A stretch of 64,000 nucleotides of DNA, taken from positions 8,723,501 through 8,787,500 of the forward strand of contig JAJKFH010003627.1 of the NCBI GenBank assembly GCA_023333565.1, given 5' to 3'. This document shows, in pieces, positions 47,111 through 58,734 of the stretch; the stretch's first letter is position 1, and each line of letters starts with the position of its first letter. The position numbers and the translations under genes are program-made. This DNA comes from Puffinus mauretanicus. Lineage: Eukaryota; Chordata; Aves; Procellariiformes; Procellariidae. The notes under the pieces were generated by a model. That model made no database searches. It worked only from the letters and a program-made list of their open reading frames with translations, and was not told where the DNA came from.

Positions 47111-49796
47111 CGTGTCGCACGCCAGTGTGCATGAACGCGAGCAAGAGTGTGCCGGGGAGGTCTGGTGCAGTGTTACAGCTGGAACCACGCCGGCCGCAGA
47201 GCCGGGCAGAGCGCTCACCGTGGGGGACGCCGAGCGCGTCCGTGAGCAAAGGTGCCGTCGCAATGGGTGCTTGTGCCAGCTGGGGAGCTGGGCCGGGGTG
47301 CCTGAGCCCCGGTGCCCCCACACCACTCGCCTCATTTAACAGCGCCTGTGAGGCCGCATCCCCCCGCGCTGGTGCTGTCGGTGAGGCAATCAGCAGCCCA
47401 GAGCACACCAGCTCCCATCTGGCCGTGCGCAGGGTGCGTGTGCGAGCCGAGATAACTGCCTGGCAGACCCTGCTGGGGGGCTGGCACCCTGCCTGCATCG
47501 CCTCATCTCGCCCCACAGCCCCTGCGGGACGTTTGTCTGCCCTGCCTGGGGACCGGGGCCTCCGACCGACCGCCCTGCCATGGGGGGCACGGGCCAGCTG
47601 TCTGACCCTGCCTGCCCTACGGAGCCCCTGGGACAGTGCCATCTGCCCGAGAGCTTCCCATGGCAGGGGATGTGAGGGGACCAGGATTTGCCACCTCGCA
47701 GGGGACACCCAGGTGCCCCACTCTGTGCTGGCCAGTCAGGGCGTGGCATGGAGACCCGGGGCACTGGGCAGGCCTCCCCGGGGACTCTCTGCTGCCCTGT
47801 CCGGCTTGTAGTGAGACCTTCTCCATTTGGCCGTCGTCCAGCCAGTACCAGGAATGGGCCTACTACTGTTGCTCTTGTCAAGAAGCAATGGCCCTTATCT
47901 CCTGGAGCCTGTCTCCCTGCTTCTGGGGCTTTCCATCCCCAGATACCTTTCTAAGAACTGGGGCTGCTGCCTGCGCTATTCAGAAGCGAGGAGTCGATTT
48001 AAAAAAAAACAAATATAAACACCAAAGGTGAGGTGCGCGCACACACACGCACACGCTGCTTCTGGATCCAAAGCTACTCTACCAGTTGCTTTCATCACCG
48101 CGCCTTAATTACAAGGGTGGAGCATTGCAATAAATTATTTCAGTAATCCAGTGGAACAACAACGATTCAAATCTTCCCCCTTTTACCAAGAATCCCTGCC
48201 CTGGTTTCCAGAGCACATGCTGGGTCGCTGCCTGGGCCCCGCGTGCCCAGTTGCCGGCAAGGGAGCGGGTTTATTAATGCCACTCGGCACGTCGAAACAC
48301 ACAGGCTGCAAAGTCCTTCCTCAGAAAAAGTCACCTCTGAAGTGGCAAAGAAGCATGTGGGCATCACTCAAAATCCCTTTTAGCCTGGCCCCCAGAGTAG
48401 CTTATTTAAGTCACCGGTTAATCCCATTATTTGTGTCTTGGCCAAATAATAATTAATAGCAAGGCAGTTCCCGCCCCAAACTTTTATAGATAAGTGAGAG
48501 CAGATGCCACAGGAGACAAACACTAATTCCACTTGGTTTTCCCCTTTTCCAGGCAGTTTTGGCGTCTGCACCCATGCAGCGCTGGCTTATTTTAAAAGAG
48601 GCGTCGCCAGCAGATCGGGTTCATGTTTACAGCCAATATTTCTTGCAAATGTGGGATATTCCCCAGGAAACTCTTATTACTGATGCTATGGTGGGAGGGC
48701 CGGCGTGGAGGGGAGCGGCATCACACCAGGCACCGCACCAACACAAGCGCTGCCAGTGCTGACCGTGCAGGGAGCCGGGGAGGACAGCACAGGAGGGATT
48801 TGCCTGCTGTGAGCTGCGGGGTGGGCACGGGGGGGGGGGTCCCCGCTGCAGCCCCGCCGGCCCCTCGGCCGTGGGAGCCTCCTCCAAGCCAAGAGGGAGG
48901 CGAGTGGGAACAGCCGGGGCGCACACAGCCCACCGTTGACAGAAGCCCCTTTAGGAAACATGGATTATCTCCTGCGCCACTACAACAGGCTGTAAAGTCG
49001 CTGGCATCCCAGGAGATCAAACGGCGGCCCGGCAGGAGAGCAAACAGAGGGTGGGAAGGGCCACGCGCTCAGGCGATGGCCAAAGAGGAAAGGGTTAATG
49101 GTTATCCCTGTTCTTGGCACATCTGTCAGCAGAGGAGCGTGCCATGCCCAGCGTGGTGTGCCGGAGGTGGCTCCATCAAGCCAAGAGCATCGGCAGCCCT
49201 GCCAACACAGTCACGGCGCCGCGGCACCCTCCCCATGGCACGCAGCACGCATGGGGCAGGCAGAGGGGCAATGCCCCGCAGCACTGCCGGAGATGGCATC
49301 AGTGCCCGGGTTGCCCAGCAGGACCCCCTGTAGACCCAGGGGAGTCCCCTACCCCACAAAACACAGGGGACTGAAAAACACCTGCATTGCATCCCCCCCT
49401 CCTCCGTCAGCTGGAGCTGGGGGCCTGAAGTGAACTCAGGGACTCGCCTTTGGGGCATCTCCGGTGCCCCCCTCCAACAGGAACCATGGAGCCCCTCCAA
49501 CATGGGCCATGGCATCACAGCCCGGAGAGCTTCTGCTTCTGTGGGAGGCAAAACCTGGGCCCCAAAAGCTCTGCAGGAGACCCCATGGAAAGGTGCTGTG
49601 GGGATCCACGCAGCAGGACACCCTGGGCTGCTGTGACGCTCCAGAGTTACATCCCTGAGAGCAGAAAGTGGATCTGTCTGGGTTTTACTCTCTGTCCTCC
49701 CCTCTGCACAGGGCTGGCCTGCCTGGAGAAGGGTCCAGGAGCCCCCAGACCTACCTGCACTGCCACAAGCCCCCTTCCCCTCCTGAAAAGAAAAGA

Positions 49797-49925
49797 GGAA
49801 CCGAAAATGAAATTAAAGCATAATTCAATCCGGAGCGGGTCCAGAGTAAAGTCATCTGCTCTTATCGTGTGCTGGCAGGCTCTTCCCGCTCTGCAACAAA
49901 CACAATGTTATCAGGGCACAGAGGG
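49797..49925 (+). promoter_or_regulatory. Candidate ETS-IRF (EICE/ISRE) plus GATA element
   Basis: GGAACCGAAA (EICE pattern GGAANNGAAA) at 49,797-49,806 overlaps GAAAATGAAA (ISRE pattern GAAANNGAAA) at 49,803-49,812. GATA-type sites follow near 49,862 (CTTATCG) and 49,910 (GTTATCAG). The block is AT-richer than its surroundings. Confidence 0.4.
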
Positions 49926-52900
49926 CAGATTCGTTTGCACCGGCCGAGCGAGCTGCTGTGTCCGCCCTGCCTGCCCTGGGCCTGGGGAGCACCGGGGTGC
50001 ACGGCCGAGGACCGGGACTGCCGGGGGTTCGGGGAGGCAGGCAGCGCCCCGGCGGCACTGGCAGGGAGTTCGGCCCTGGGATGGGGTGCTCTGGCTGGGG
50101 GCCAAATCCAGGCTCCCCACGCAGCTCTCTGGCTGGGGGAGTCGGGGTCCCTCCCAGTGAATGTCACCATGGAGTAAACGCTGCAGAGGGACAGGGCTTG
50201 GGGGTGACATCTTTGCCTACGGAAATGTACATGGCCCTGTCTCCCACGGGTGCTGCCCAGCTGCCCGCCCTGGGAGGCTGCCGAGCCGGCAGAGCTGGGC
50301 ACCCCGACCGCGGCATGGCGGCACCCCCCAGACCCCGCACGCGCTCCCGGCCCCACTGCGCCGCCTGGACCGCATCCTGCTTTGATCTCTGCCTGCTGCC
50401 TGGCTGTGCCCTGGCGGCTGCGGGGCCAGCGCAGCCCTCTCTGTCCTTCTTTATATACCCCTGTTATTTTTAACACTGCCTACGCAAATCCCGAATCCGG
50501 AATGAGCAGCGGCCAGGGGCCAAGGGGAAATGGACATGGTGCAAATTTCCTGCCCTTTTTACCTCTCTTCCTCTATAACATACAGCAACGTTTTTCCTCC
50601 ACTGCTTAACTTTCACTGGCAGAGGAAAGCTGAAAGCACCGGGCTCTGCACAGAGCCACAAGGTCCAGCACCGCAATGGATGGGGTATCCCCCCGGTCAG
50701 AGGGGACATCGCACCCGGCGCAGTTCCAAGAAATGTCCCAACCCGCAACGCACACCGCAGCCTCCCTCGGCAGTGCGACGCGCTCGAGGCGTCTGGCCAG
50801 CCCTCGCAGCAGCAGCCTCACGTGCGAACGCATGCACTCACGTGCCAGCCCAGGGCCGCATCCTGCCCCCTGGCCCAGCGACCCCCCTGGCCCCGGCCAC
50901 AGCAGCCGGGTCTGGACCGTGGCCGTGAGAGCTGTTCGCTTTGGCTGCCACCTACAACAGCACTGGAGAAGACCCATGCCACCCCAGCAGCTCCAGGGGT
51001 AAAAGGACGAATTGCTGTTTTCTGCTTCCTTGTGAGCAACAGGGAAGACCGGGAGGAACGCAGAATATTTTTCCCAACATCTCTGGTTTAATCTTTAAAA
51101 AAAAAAGCTCCAACATGCAGTGCCAGCAGGTTGCACAGGGAGTTTTGCAGTGGGCATCGTGGTACGGCTGCACAGCACAGGGGATGTGCGCGTTAGAGCC
51201 CCTCTCTCATGCGCTGGGGATTAATAACTGTACGTCATGTATGAGCAATTCGACTACAAAAGTTTCAAATAATCCAGGTAAAAATCTCTGCCGCTCTTTT
51301 CCGAGCAGCCTCCATCCCTCCCTAGCGATATTCTAATGTATTCAACCTCCAATGAACCCAGATTCTCAGGGGTGGGAAAAACCTCCCTTGCCCGTGCACA
51401 GAGGCAGGGAAAGTGTGGGTACCGAGCTCAGCGCCCGTCAGCCCTGCTCCACGCAGGTCCATGCCGTTTCCCAGCCCAGAGAAAGCCCGGCTGGCCCAGG
51501 AGGCTGGGCACCCGTGTGGCCACAGTATACGGGGCACTGCCGCCCCAATGGGGGAATGACTTTCCAACAGGAGCTGGGGCTGCGCGAACGGGCTGTGCCA
51601 TGAGTCACTGGCACCCATGGGGACACAGCCCTGGTGCGAGGCAGCGGAGGACAGCCCAGCGGACAGCAGGACAAGCAGGGAGCCAGGGAGCCGTCCTGCT
51701 CTGCGTGGAAGCTGTTTTCCAGGACATCTGATTTTGTTATTCCTCCCATGTAGCTATCTGCCCGCAGCCGCCTCGCCGGTGTAAATCACACACCGTAGAG
51801 CATTGCATGGGAAAGCCGTCCCGCTGCCGTCCTGCGCCCCCAGGACACGCGCTGCACCGAGGCCACCCACTCCGGCACGGGACGCCGGCCCCAGCTCGCA
51901 GCCAGCCACACGCGGATGCCGCAGTGCAATTGCATGCAGAAAAAGTGCATCCCGCGAAAGTGCATCCTCCCACCCGCGACACGCACGGTGGCGTCCGGCA
52001 GGAGCAGCGGCCACCCTGCATCGGGAGCAAACCCCTTTGCGCCGACATTACATAAAGCTGCTTCATTCTGCTCCAGGAAGTGGCATTTAATTACTCAGCC
52101 TCCCTGGTAGTAAATAGGTTTGCAACACATTACAAAAGGCTGTATTATTTTTTTTTTTCCCCAACCCTGCTCATGCGCTGCACCGGTGAGCTCATCCCCT
52201 GGGAATACCGGCTCCAAAATAGATTCGCTCCCTTGTTGGAAATAATCAAATGGGAATCCAAGCTGGCCGAGCCCAAGCCCAATTCCTCCCTTTGTTCTGG
52301 GACTCTGGCAGCGAAGGGGTTCGGAGCGGGGCGACAGGAACTCGCCTTCTCTTTAATTGACCTCCGATGATGAAACAATCAACCAAACAATTTAGAAATG
52401 TGCATCCAGTGAGATCATCGGGAAAACTTCTGCGGGAAGGAGCCTGGGGAAAGGAAGGTGGTGGTAATCCACCTGCTCCAGCCGCCTCAGCAGGCCTCGC
52501 TGCGTGGCACAGCATGGCATGGCACGGCCACCCAGCGCCCCTTGGGCCACCTTGGTGTGGCTTCATGACGGCAGCCGCCTCGCTGGGGCTGACACCGGGG
52601 AAGGGGGCAGTGGGCCCTGCCCCAGCGGGGCGAGCTGAGCAGGGACAGGGGGTAAATGGCACCTCTTCCCATCCACCACGGTGCCAGCACTGCTGGCAGG
52701 GTCACAGTGTCACCAAGCCCGTCATGGTCCCAAAGGCAAGGGGGTGGCCGGGGCTACCTACTCACATGGGAGACCCGTCCTCCTCGTTTCCAGCCCCAGC
52801 CCATCCTTAGCTGCTGGGTGCCCATTTATCCCATGCCAGCACCAGCAGCACTGCCCATCTCTATCCCCAGCCGCCCCGGCCCCACTGTGAGTGCTGCCAC

Positions 52901-53270
52901 CCTGATGGGCATTTCTAGGACAGGACCTGCTATTCCAGGGTGCTGCAGGGGGAGAACCCTCCCGTCCCCACGAGGGCTGCCTCCCTGGGGATTTCCATCC
53001 CTGGCACCCTTTCCCCAGCTTTTCGCAGCCCAGCGGGAGGGCAGCCACCCGGGAAGGGCTGGCACAGCTCCCTGGCCCTGGCTGTGCCGCCAGGGCTGCC
53101 CCGGCTTCCCCAGCCCGGGCGAGAGCAGGCTCCGGCTTGGCATGCGGCAGGGGCTAATTTTGGCCCAAAAGGGTTTCCCTTCAGCAGACTCTGCCGCCAG
53201 CGTGGTTTTGAAGACAATCTTAGCCGGAGTCTTCCTTCCTCGGCTGCCAGCGACCCGGAGCCGGGCTGGT

Positions 53271-53302
53271 GTGTTTGTGTTGTGTGTGCATGTGTGTGTG
53301 TA
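53271..53302. repeat. TG microsatellite
   Basis: Interrupted TG dinucleotides. Confidence 0.85.
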
Positions 53303-56300
53303 TCTCCAAACCGCAACAAATATTTCATATTCGTTTTCTTTCTTTCCCTTTTTTTTTTTTCCCCCTCCGAGCCCTTGGCTGTGGTATTTAAATAGTAGGT
53401 GTGGTCCCGGCGCTGCATGCCAAAACCAACACCAGCTCCGGAGCAGATAACCCTGCGAGCAAACGCAGCAGCGAAACCAAGCCGAGCTGCCGGGAGAGCC
53501 ACGCTGGGACGGGCAGCGTTGCCGGGTATGGCCACGGCACGGCCCCGCAGGCAGGCGGCAAGCGGGCGCAGTGGCCACATGGCTCGCTGGCCTCCTACAT
53601 GAAGGCTTGGCCGGAGCGGCTGGGGCAGAGGGAGGAGGCGGCAGAGGCAGCGTGTCCCAGCTGCAGGGCCATGCGCTCGCTGCTCGCTGCGTGCAGCCAG
53701 GAGCGGTTTGGGATGGACCCCGATGATCTTCAGGGGTTTTGTTTTATAAATCAAGAGAAGACATTTTGCTTAATTGTCTATTTGCCATGTTATAAACAAA
53801 CAAAAGGATTTTTTATTAAAAATGCTGCTTTTCTCTCTACAAAAAAGTAGAGTGTGAGCAAGTGGGAGGAGAAGTCCCTCCAGTGTCTTAAGAGCAGCTC
53901 GCAAAGAAACTTTTGTACACCCTGATGTTTTTCTCATCCAAGCCGAAAGCCCTGAAATATGGTGAACGTCATGTATTTCAGCATGAGTCACTCGGAGAGA
54001 ACCGGCTGCTTCACCTACCCTGGCAGTGCTGGCGGTGCCGGCGTGCACCGGGGATGGGTGGGACAGCAGAGGTGGAGGGGACCTCTGGATGCTCTTGGGT
54101 CCAAGGATGGACAGAGACAAATCCAGGCAGGTAGGAGAGGGATGAGGAAAGATTGCTGCAGACAGAGCCCGAATCCTGCCCTCCCTTTCGCTGGGGCTGC
54201 AGCCATTTCTGGGGATGAAGAGGGGTTGCCTCGGAGCACCCGTCAAGCTTTGAAGCTTCGTGGCATGAGCATAATCCCCAGGAAGCTCGCAAGCTCATCC
54301 GCAGGTGAATGTGCACACATGTGTGCGCTGCTGGTGGTGCCGCAGCCAGTTGAGTGGGAGCCACAGCACCCCGGCTCCAGCAGAGCACGTGCCTGGCTGC
54401 CGGTGTCCCCCAGGGCAGCACACTCTGAAAAGATGGAGGAAGATCCTTATTGCAGCCTTCGATGCCCAAACATGCTGCGGGGCTGGCAGGGCAGCAGGTT
54501 CCTTGGAGGGTAGGCTGTTGCAAGGTTTTGCTCCCGAGGGGACCCAGTTGCCATTTGCAAGCAGTGGGATAGCGAGGCAGTCCCCCTGGGGAGGGATTAG
54601 GGGGAAACCTGAGCTTTCCGAGCCCCAGTGTGCACACCCCGCTCTCCTCCGCACTCCCTGGGTGGTCCTGATGTAGCAATCCCGGTTTGCTCCTGCCCTA
54701 AGCCGGTGCCCTGCGGGAAGCAGGCAGAAGGGGTACTGCCGTCCCGTAAGCGTGGTCCCAAAGCAGAGACCACTGCCCTGGGGTGAAGGATCCCTGGGAC
54801 CCCCAGCTGCTGGGGGCGATGCCGGAAGATGGGGATGCTCTTCTCCACCTGCTCCAAGGCACCGTGCTGCCGGGGCTGGGGCCCAGCAGCCTGCCCTGAG
54901 GATGTCTGGGAGAAGTGTCCCCTGGCTGGACAGTGCCCAGGAGTGGCCGCGGGCTGCTTGTCCCCGAGCTGGGCTGGTGCACAGCCACAGCCAGGCGTGC
55001 GGCAGGAGCATCCAGCGCACCCCTCCCTGCCTCCCGGCCCCGCAGCGGCTGCGGCGCTGGAGCGGAGCCGGCCAGGTGTGCAGCACTTCGCCAGCAGCAC
55101 AAGGTGCACAGCGGGGCCAGGATCCACCCAGCCCGTGGCAGAGTAGGAGGGTCCTTGGCAGACAAGGTGCTATTTTAAAATCCACAGCCGAGCCGGCTCC
55201 CTGCCCGACCTCGGCGCGTGTTCTGGCTACAGGCAAACAGCCCCGAGCCCAAACCCAACCTCTAGCGGCCTCCATTTTCCCCAGCTCCATCTTCCCCGCT
55301 GTGCCTCGGTCCTGCCCCGCCGCTACCTCCCACGTGCCGGCGAGGGGCTCGGCGCAGCCGCAGCGTCCCATGGCTCCCCGGGGACCGCTCAGCCCCACTG
55401 GCGCGTGTCCCAGCACGGAAAGGAAAATAAGGTTCGGATGTCGCCTCCCCAGTCAGGAGAGGAAAAATCTTTCCAACAAAACACGCTTTTAATTCCTCAC
55501 CAAGCATAGCCAGCATTGGAGTCCCCAGCCCCCGAGATTCCAGGCCAAACAGGGAATTTTCCACCTACATCAAAGCAGAGCTACGTGGTTTTGCAGGGAC
55601 GGACATGGAGGCCATGCCCTGCGCACCTACCCGCCTGCCTCCTTGTTTTGGAAAGCAGTGGTGACCATGAGCAAGTGACCACACAGGACCCCGAGGTCCC
55701 CTGTTCCCCACCATGCCAGTTCAGTCCCTCCTGCTTCCCTGGCACCCTATGCACTGTGGGATGCAGGGGACCCGGGAGACTTTCCCAGGGCTGATGGCCC
55801 TAAAGCCATCTCCCCTCAGAGAGATGTGGGATGAATGAGATCTGACCGAACTCGTGGCACATGTAAGGGTGAGGAGGCTGCTGGAGGGGGGTCCGTGGCA
55901 CAGCCATGCCCATGCCATGGGGAGGGCAGAGTCGGAGGCGGGGAGAGGGGATCTTTGGGGGGTTGGAGCTGCAAGACCACCCTGGCCCCACTGCTGTTCT
56001 TCATGAATGGCCCCACACCCCTTCTGCTCTGGGGCTGAGGCTGCTGGGGGGCAAGGGGAGTTTCTGTGGGGCTGCAGTCTGGCTCTGTGGGGCTGTGGAG
56101 TTCTCCATGGAGCTGGGGGGCTCTGTGGGGCTGGTTTTTGGGCTGCCCCCAGGGCAGTGGGCAAGGGACCACGCAGGAGGGACCTCAGCCCCCCGTCCCA
56201 GGCACTCCCTGCACCAAGACCTTTGTGGACCCTGCCCTCGCAGGCTTACAGCCCAGAGGTGGGGTAAGGAGCAGTGGGCGGTGGGCAGACCCCCCCTCCC

Positions 56301-58111
56301 GACCCTGCCTGAAGAAGACCCCACAGCAGCTTAGGGGACAGGTGTGGGGTGGGGCATGAAGTGGCACAAGGTGCCCCGGGGGCAGTAGAGCAGCGCTGGA
56401 ATGGTGCTGGGAGGAGGAGGAGGAGGAAAGCCTTCCTCGCTGCCCCGGTGGGTTGGGGGCTGCCATATCCCAGTGGGGATGGTGGCCCAGCCTTGCTCCA
56501 AACGCTTGCGTGGATTTAGGGAGCCAGGATGCTCCTAAAGTGACCCAAATCCGGGGCTGCCCCAGTGAGTCTGCTCCAGCTCACCTGGTGCAAATGGGGC
56601 CACAACGGGCACAGGCACCCGGGGGACACTGGGGGGGGATCTGGCCATGCCTGGTCACCTCCTCCGGACTACCCCTGGGCTGGGTGGGGGATGCCCTCCC
56701 CCAGCCCCTCTGGGTGCGGGTTTTGTGGATGCATCTCCCCATTAGCCCAATCTGATGCACTTCAAAGCTGGGAGCGAAGCCCAGCTCCAGCCCTGCGGCA
56801 GGAGCCGCCTGCCCTGGGGACATTAGTGGCAGGCAGGGGGACATGCGGGCAGCCCGGGCTGGTGGTGGGGATGGTGGGAGATTCCTCCGGGAATCTGCAC
56901 TTCCCATAAAGGGCCTGGTTCCGGGAAGGCATTGAGGCTGCCATGCCCCGCACCTGAGGCATCAATGGGACCATTACGGGGCCACTCAAGCAGCCTGGGA
57001 ACCTTTTTGTCTCCAGCCAGGTCTGCTTCCACCCGACGGTGATTTTGGGATTCTTCTCCCCTCCAAGTCCACAATTGCAGGGTCATTTGCATTTGAAATG
57101 GGAGCTGGGCCCTTTAGCAGCTTGTCTGCTCCTGATAGCCGGGGCTGGGTGCCTGCTCGGGCACTAAACCCGCTAATGCAATCAGCGGGGCCGGAGGCTT
57201 CTGCATATCAAAGGTCCCGGGCTCTCTTATAGCCACAAATCTCCCCTCCGCCACCTTTCATCACTGCCGGGGTGGCTGTCACCCCGCTCCTGGGAGCCCC
57301 CGGCTGCGGGGGAAGCCCAAAGAACAGGGATGGAGAAGAGCCACCAGCCCTCCCTGGGTGCCGGGATGGGCACACGTCTGCACCCTTGCCTGTACCCCTC
57401 TCTGGCACCCCTCTGCTGAGATTTCCTTCCCCGTAGGGCTGCAGGGAGGAGATTTTGTCCCCATGCAGGTTGTGAAGGAATGTGGCTGTGGACCGGGTGG
57501 GGAGGGGGCCGCAGCCCCCGCCGCCCACCTGGGGGGGGCCGTGGGGCCAGCGTGGGGCAGGAGCACCCACAAACACCCTGACTCATGTGCAGGGTTACTA
57601 AAAACATCCGAAGGGAAACTGGCTGGGGCAGCCCTGGCCTACATTCCCTGCGCCAGGGAGTGGCACCGTCCTCATCCTGCTGCGAGGTGTCCCTAGGGAA
57701 AGGACCAGCAGCCCCGGTGCCACATACCGGCAGGGAGAGCGCTGCTCGGCATCTGCCTAACGGGGTGCCACGCGCTGGAGGCTGGGCTGGGTGGGACGGC
57801 CAGCACCCCAGGGTGGCTTGGCTGTGGCTATTGCACCCCCCGAGGCGTGCTTGCAGATCGACCAGCATCTCCTCCTCTTGGGAAAGTGCTTTCCTCCTTG
57901 CTCATCCTCTCTGCATTCCTCAGGGCCCCCCTGAGCACCTTCCCTGGGTGTGGAGAGGACACTGCCCCGTGGCCCAAGGTGGCATCACTCTGCACCTGCA
58001 GGCAGGACAGACCTGAGCCATCTCCGCATCCAGAGGGATGTGCTGGATGCTCCCACGTCGTGGGCTGGTGGCCCTACACCTCCTTCTTGGGAGGACCCTA
58101 GAGCCCCCATG

Positions 58112-58116
58112 GGTCA
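58112..58116 (+). repeat. Target-site duplication, left copy (GGTCA)
   Basis: Identical to 58,730-58,734 on the other side of the LTR. Confidence 0.85.
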
Positions 58117-58512
58117 TGTCCTGGTTTCAGCTGGGACAGAGTTAATTTTCTTCCTAGCAGCTGGTATAGTGCTGTGTTTTGGATTTGGTATGAGAATAAT
58201 GTTGATAACACACTGATGTTGCAGTTGTTGCGAAGTAGAGTTTGCACTATGTCAAGGACTTTTCAGCTTCCCATGGGCTGCCGGGTGCACAAGAAGCTGG
58301 GAGGGGGCACAGCCAGGACAGCTGACCCAAACTGGCCGAAGGAATATTCCATACCATATGACATCATGCTCAGTATACAAACTGGGGGGAGTTGGCCGGG
58401 GGGCAGCTGCTTGGGGACGGGCTGGGCATCAGTTGGCAGGTGGTGAGCGGTTGCATCACTTGTTTTTCCTGGGTTTTGTTCCTCTCTCTCTCATTGTTTT
58501 TCCTTTTCATTA

Positions 58513-58584
58513 CATCATCATCATCATCATCATCATCATCATTATTATTATTATTATTATTATTACTATTATTATTATTATTAT
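58513..58584 (+). repeat. ATC/ATT trinucleotide microsatellite within the LTR
   Basis: About nine CAT/ATC units pass into about fourteen ATT units. Confidence 0.95.
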
Positions 58585-58593
58585 ATTTCAATT

Positions 58594-58599
58594 ATTAAA
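58594..58599 (+). terminator. LTR polyadenylation signal ATTAAA
   Basis: Located about 130 bases before the LTR end, defining the plus strand as the sense strand of the element. Confidence 0.55.
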
Positions 58600-58734
58600 C
58601 TGTTCTTATCTCAACCCATGAGTTTTCTTACTTTTGCTCTTCTGATTCTCTCCCCCATCCCGCCGGGGAGGGGAGGGTGAGCTAGCGGCTGGGTGGTGCT
58701 TGGTTGCCGACTGGGGTTAAACCACAACAGGTCA

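Larger units (their letters stand above)
46811..58116. other. KLF17 upstream intergenic region, part 1
   Basis: No protein-coding exon is supported. GC-rich background with AT-rich islands at about 47.99-48.67, 49.79-49.93, 51.05-51.33, 52.04-52.46, 53.30-53.85 and 57.00-57.25 kb. A diverged tandem duplication lies near 46.92-47.11 kb and a TG repeat near 53.27-53.30 kb. Synteny predicts SLC6A9 further on, but its conserved N-terminal transporter sequence is not seen in this window. Confidence 0.6.
58117..58729 (+). mobile_element. Solo LTR of an avian endogenous retrovirus (ERVL-like)
   Basis: 613 bp, begins TGTCCTGG and ends ACCACAACA (TG...CA). It is flanked by a perfect 5-bp target duplication GGTCA (58,112-58,116 and 58,730-58,734). 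A degraded TATA-like GTATACAAA lies at about 58,373. ATTAAA poly(A) signal at 58,594-58,599. ATC/ATT trinucleotide run at 58,513-58,584. No internal gag, pol or env sequence adjoins it, so it is a recombination-derived solo LTR. Family assignment is from memory of a repeat common in neoavian genomes. Five-base duplications favour the ERVL class. Confidence 0.85.

Noticed and set aside
54295..55416. 373-codon minus-strand frame
   Set aside because: No recognisable motif, Pro/Ala/Gly/Cys-rich, overlaps other frames of similar length on the plus strand.
58117..58729. Possible retroviral coding remnants around the LTR
   Set aside because: Neither flank shows gag, pol or env similarity, and the target duplication directly abuts both LTR ends, so it is a solo LTR.
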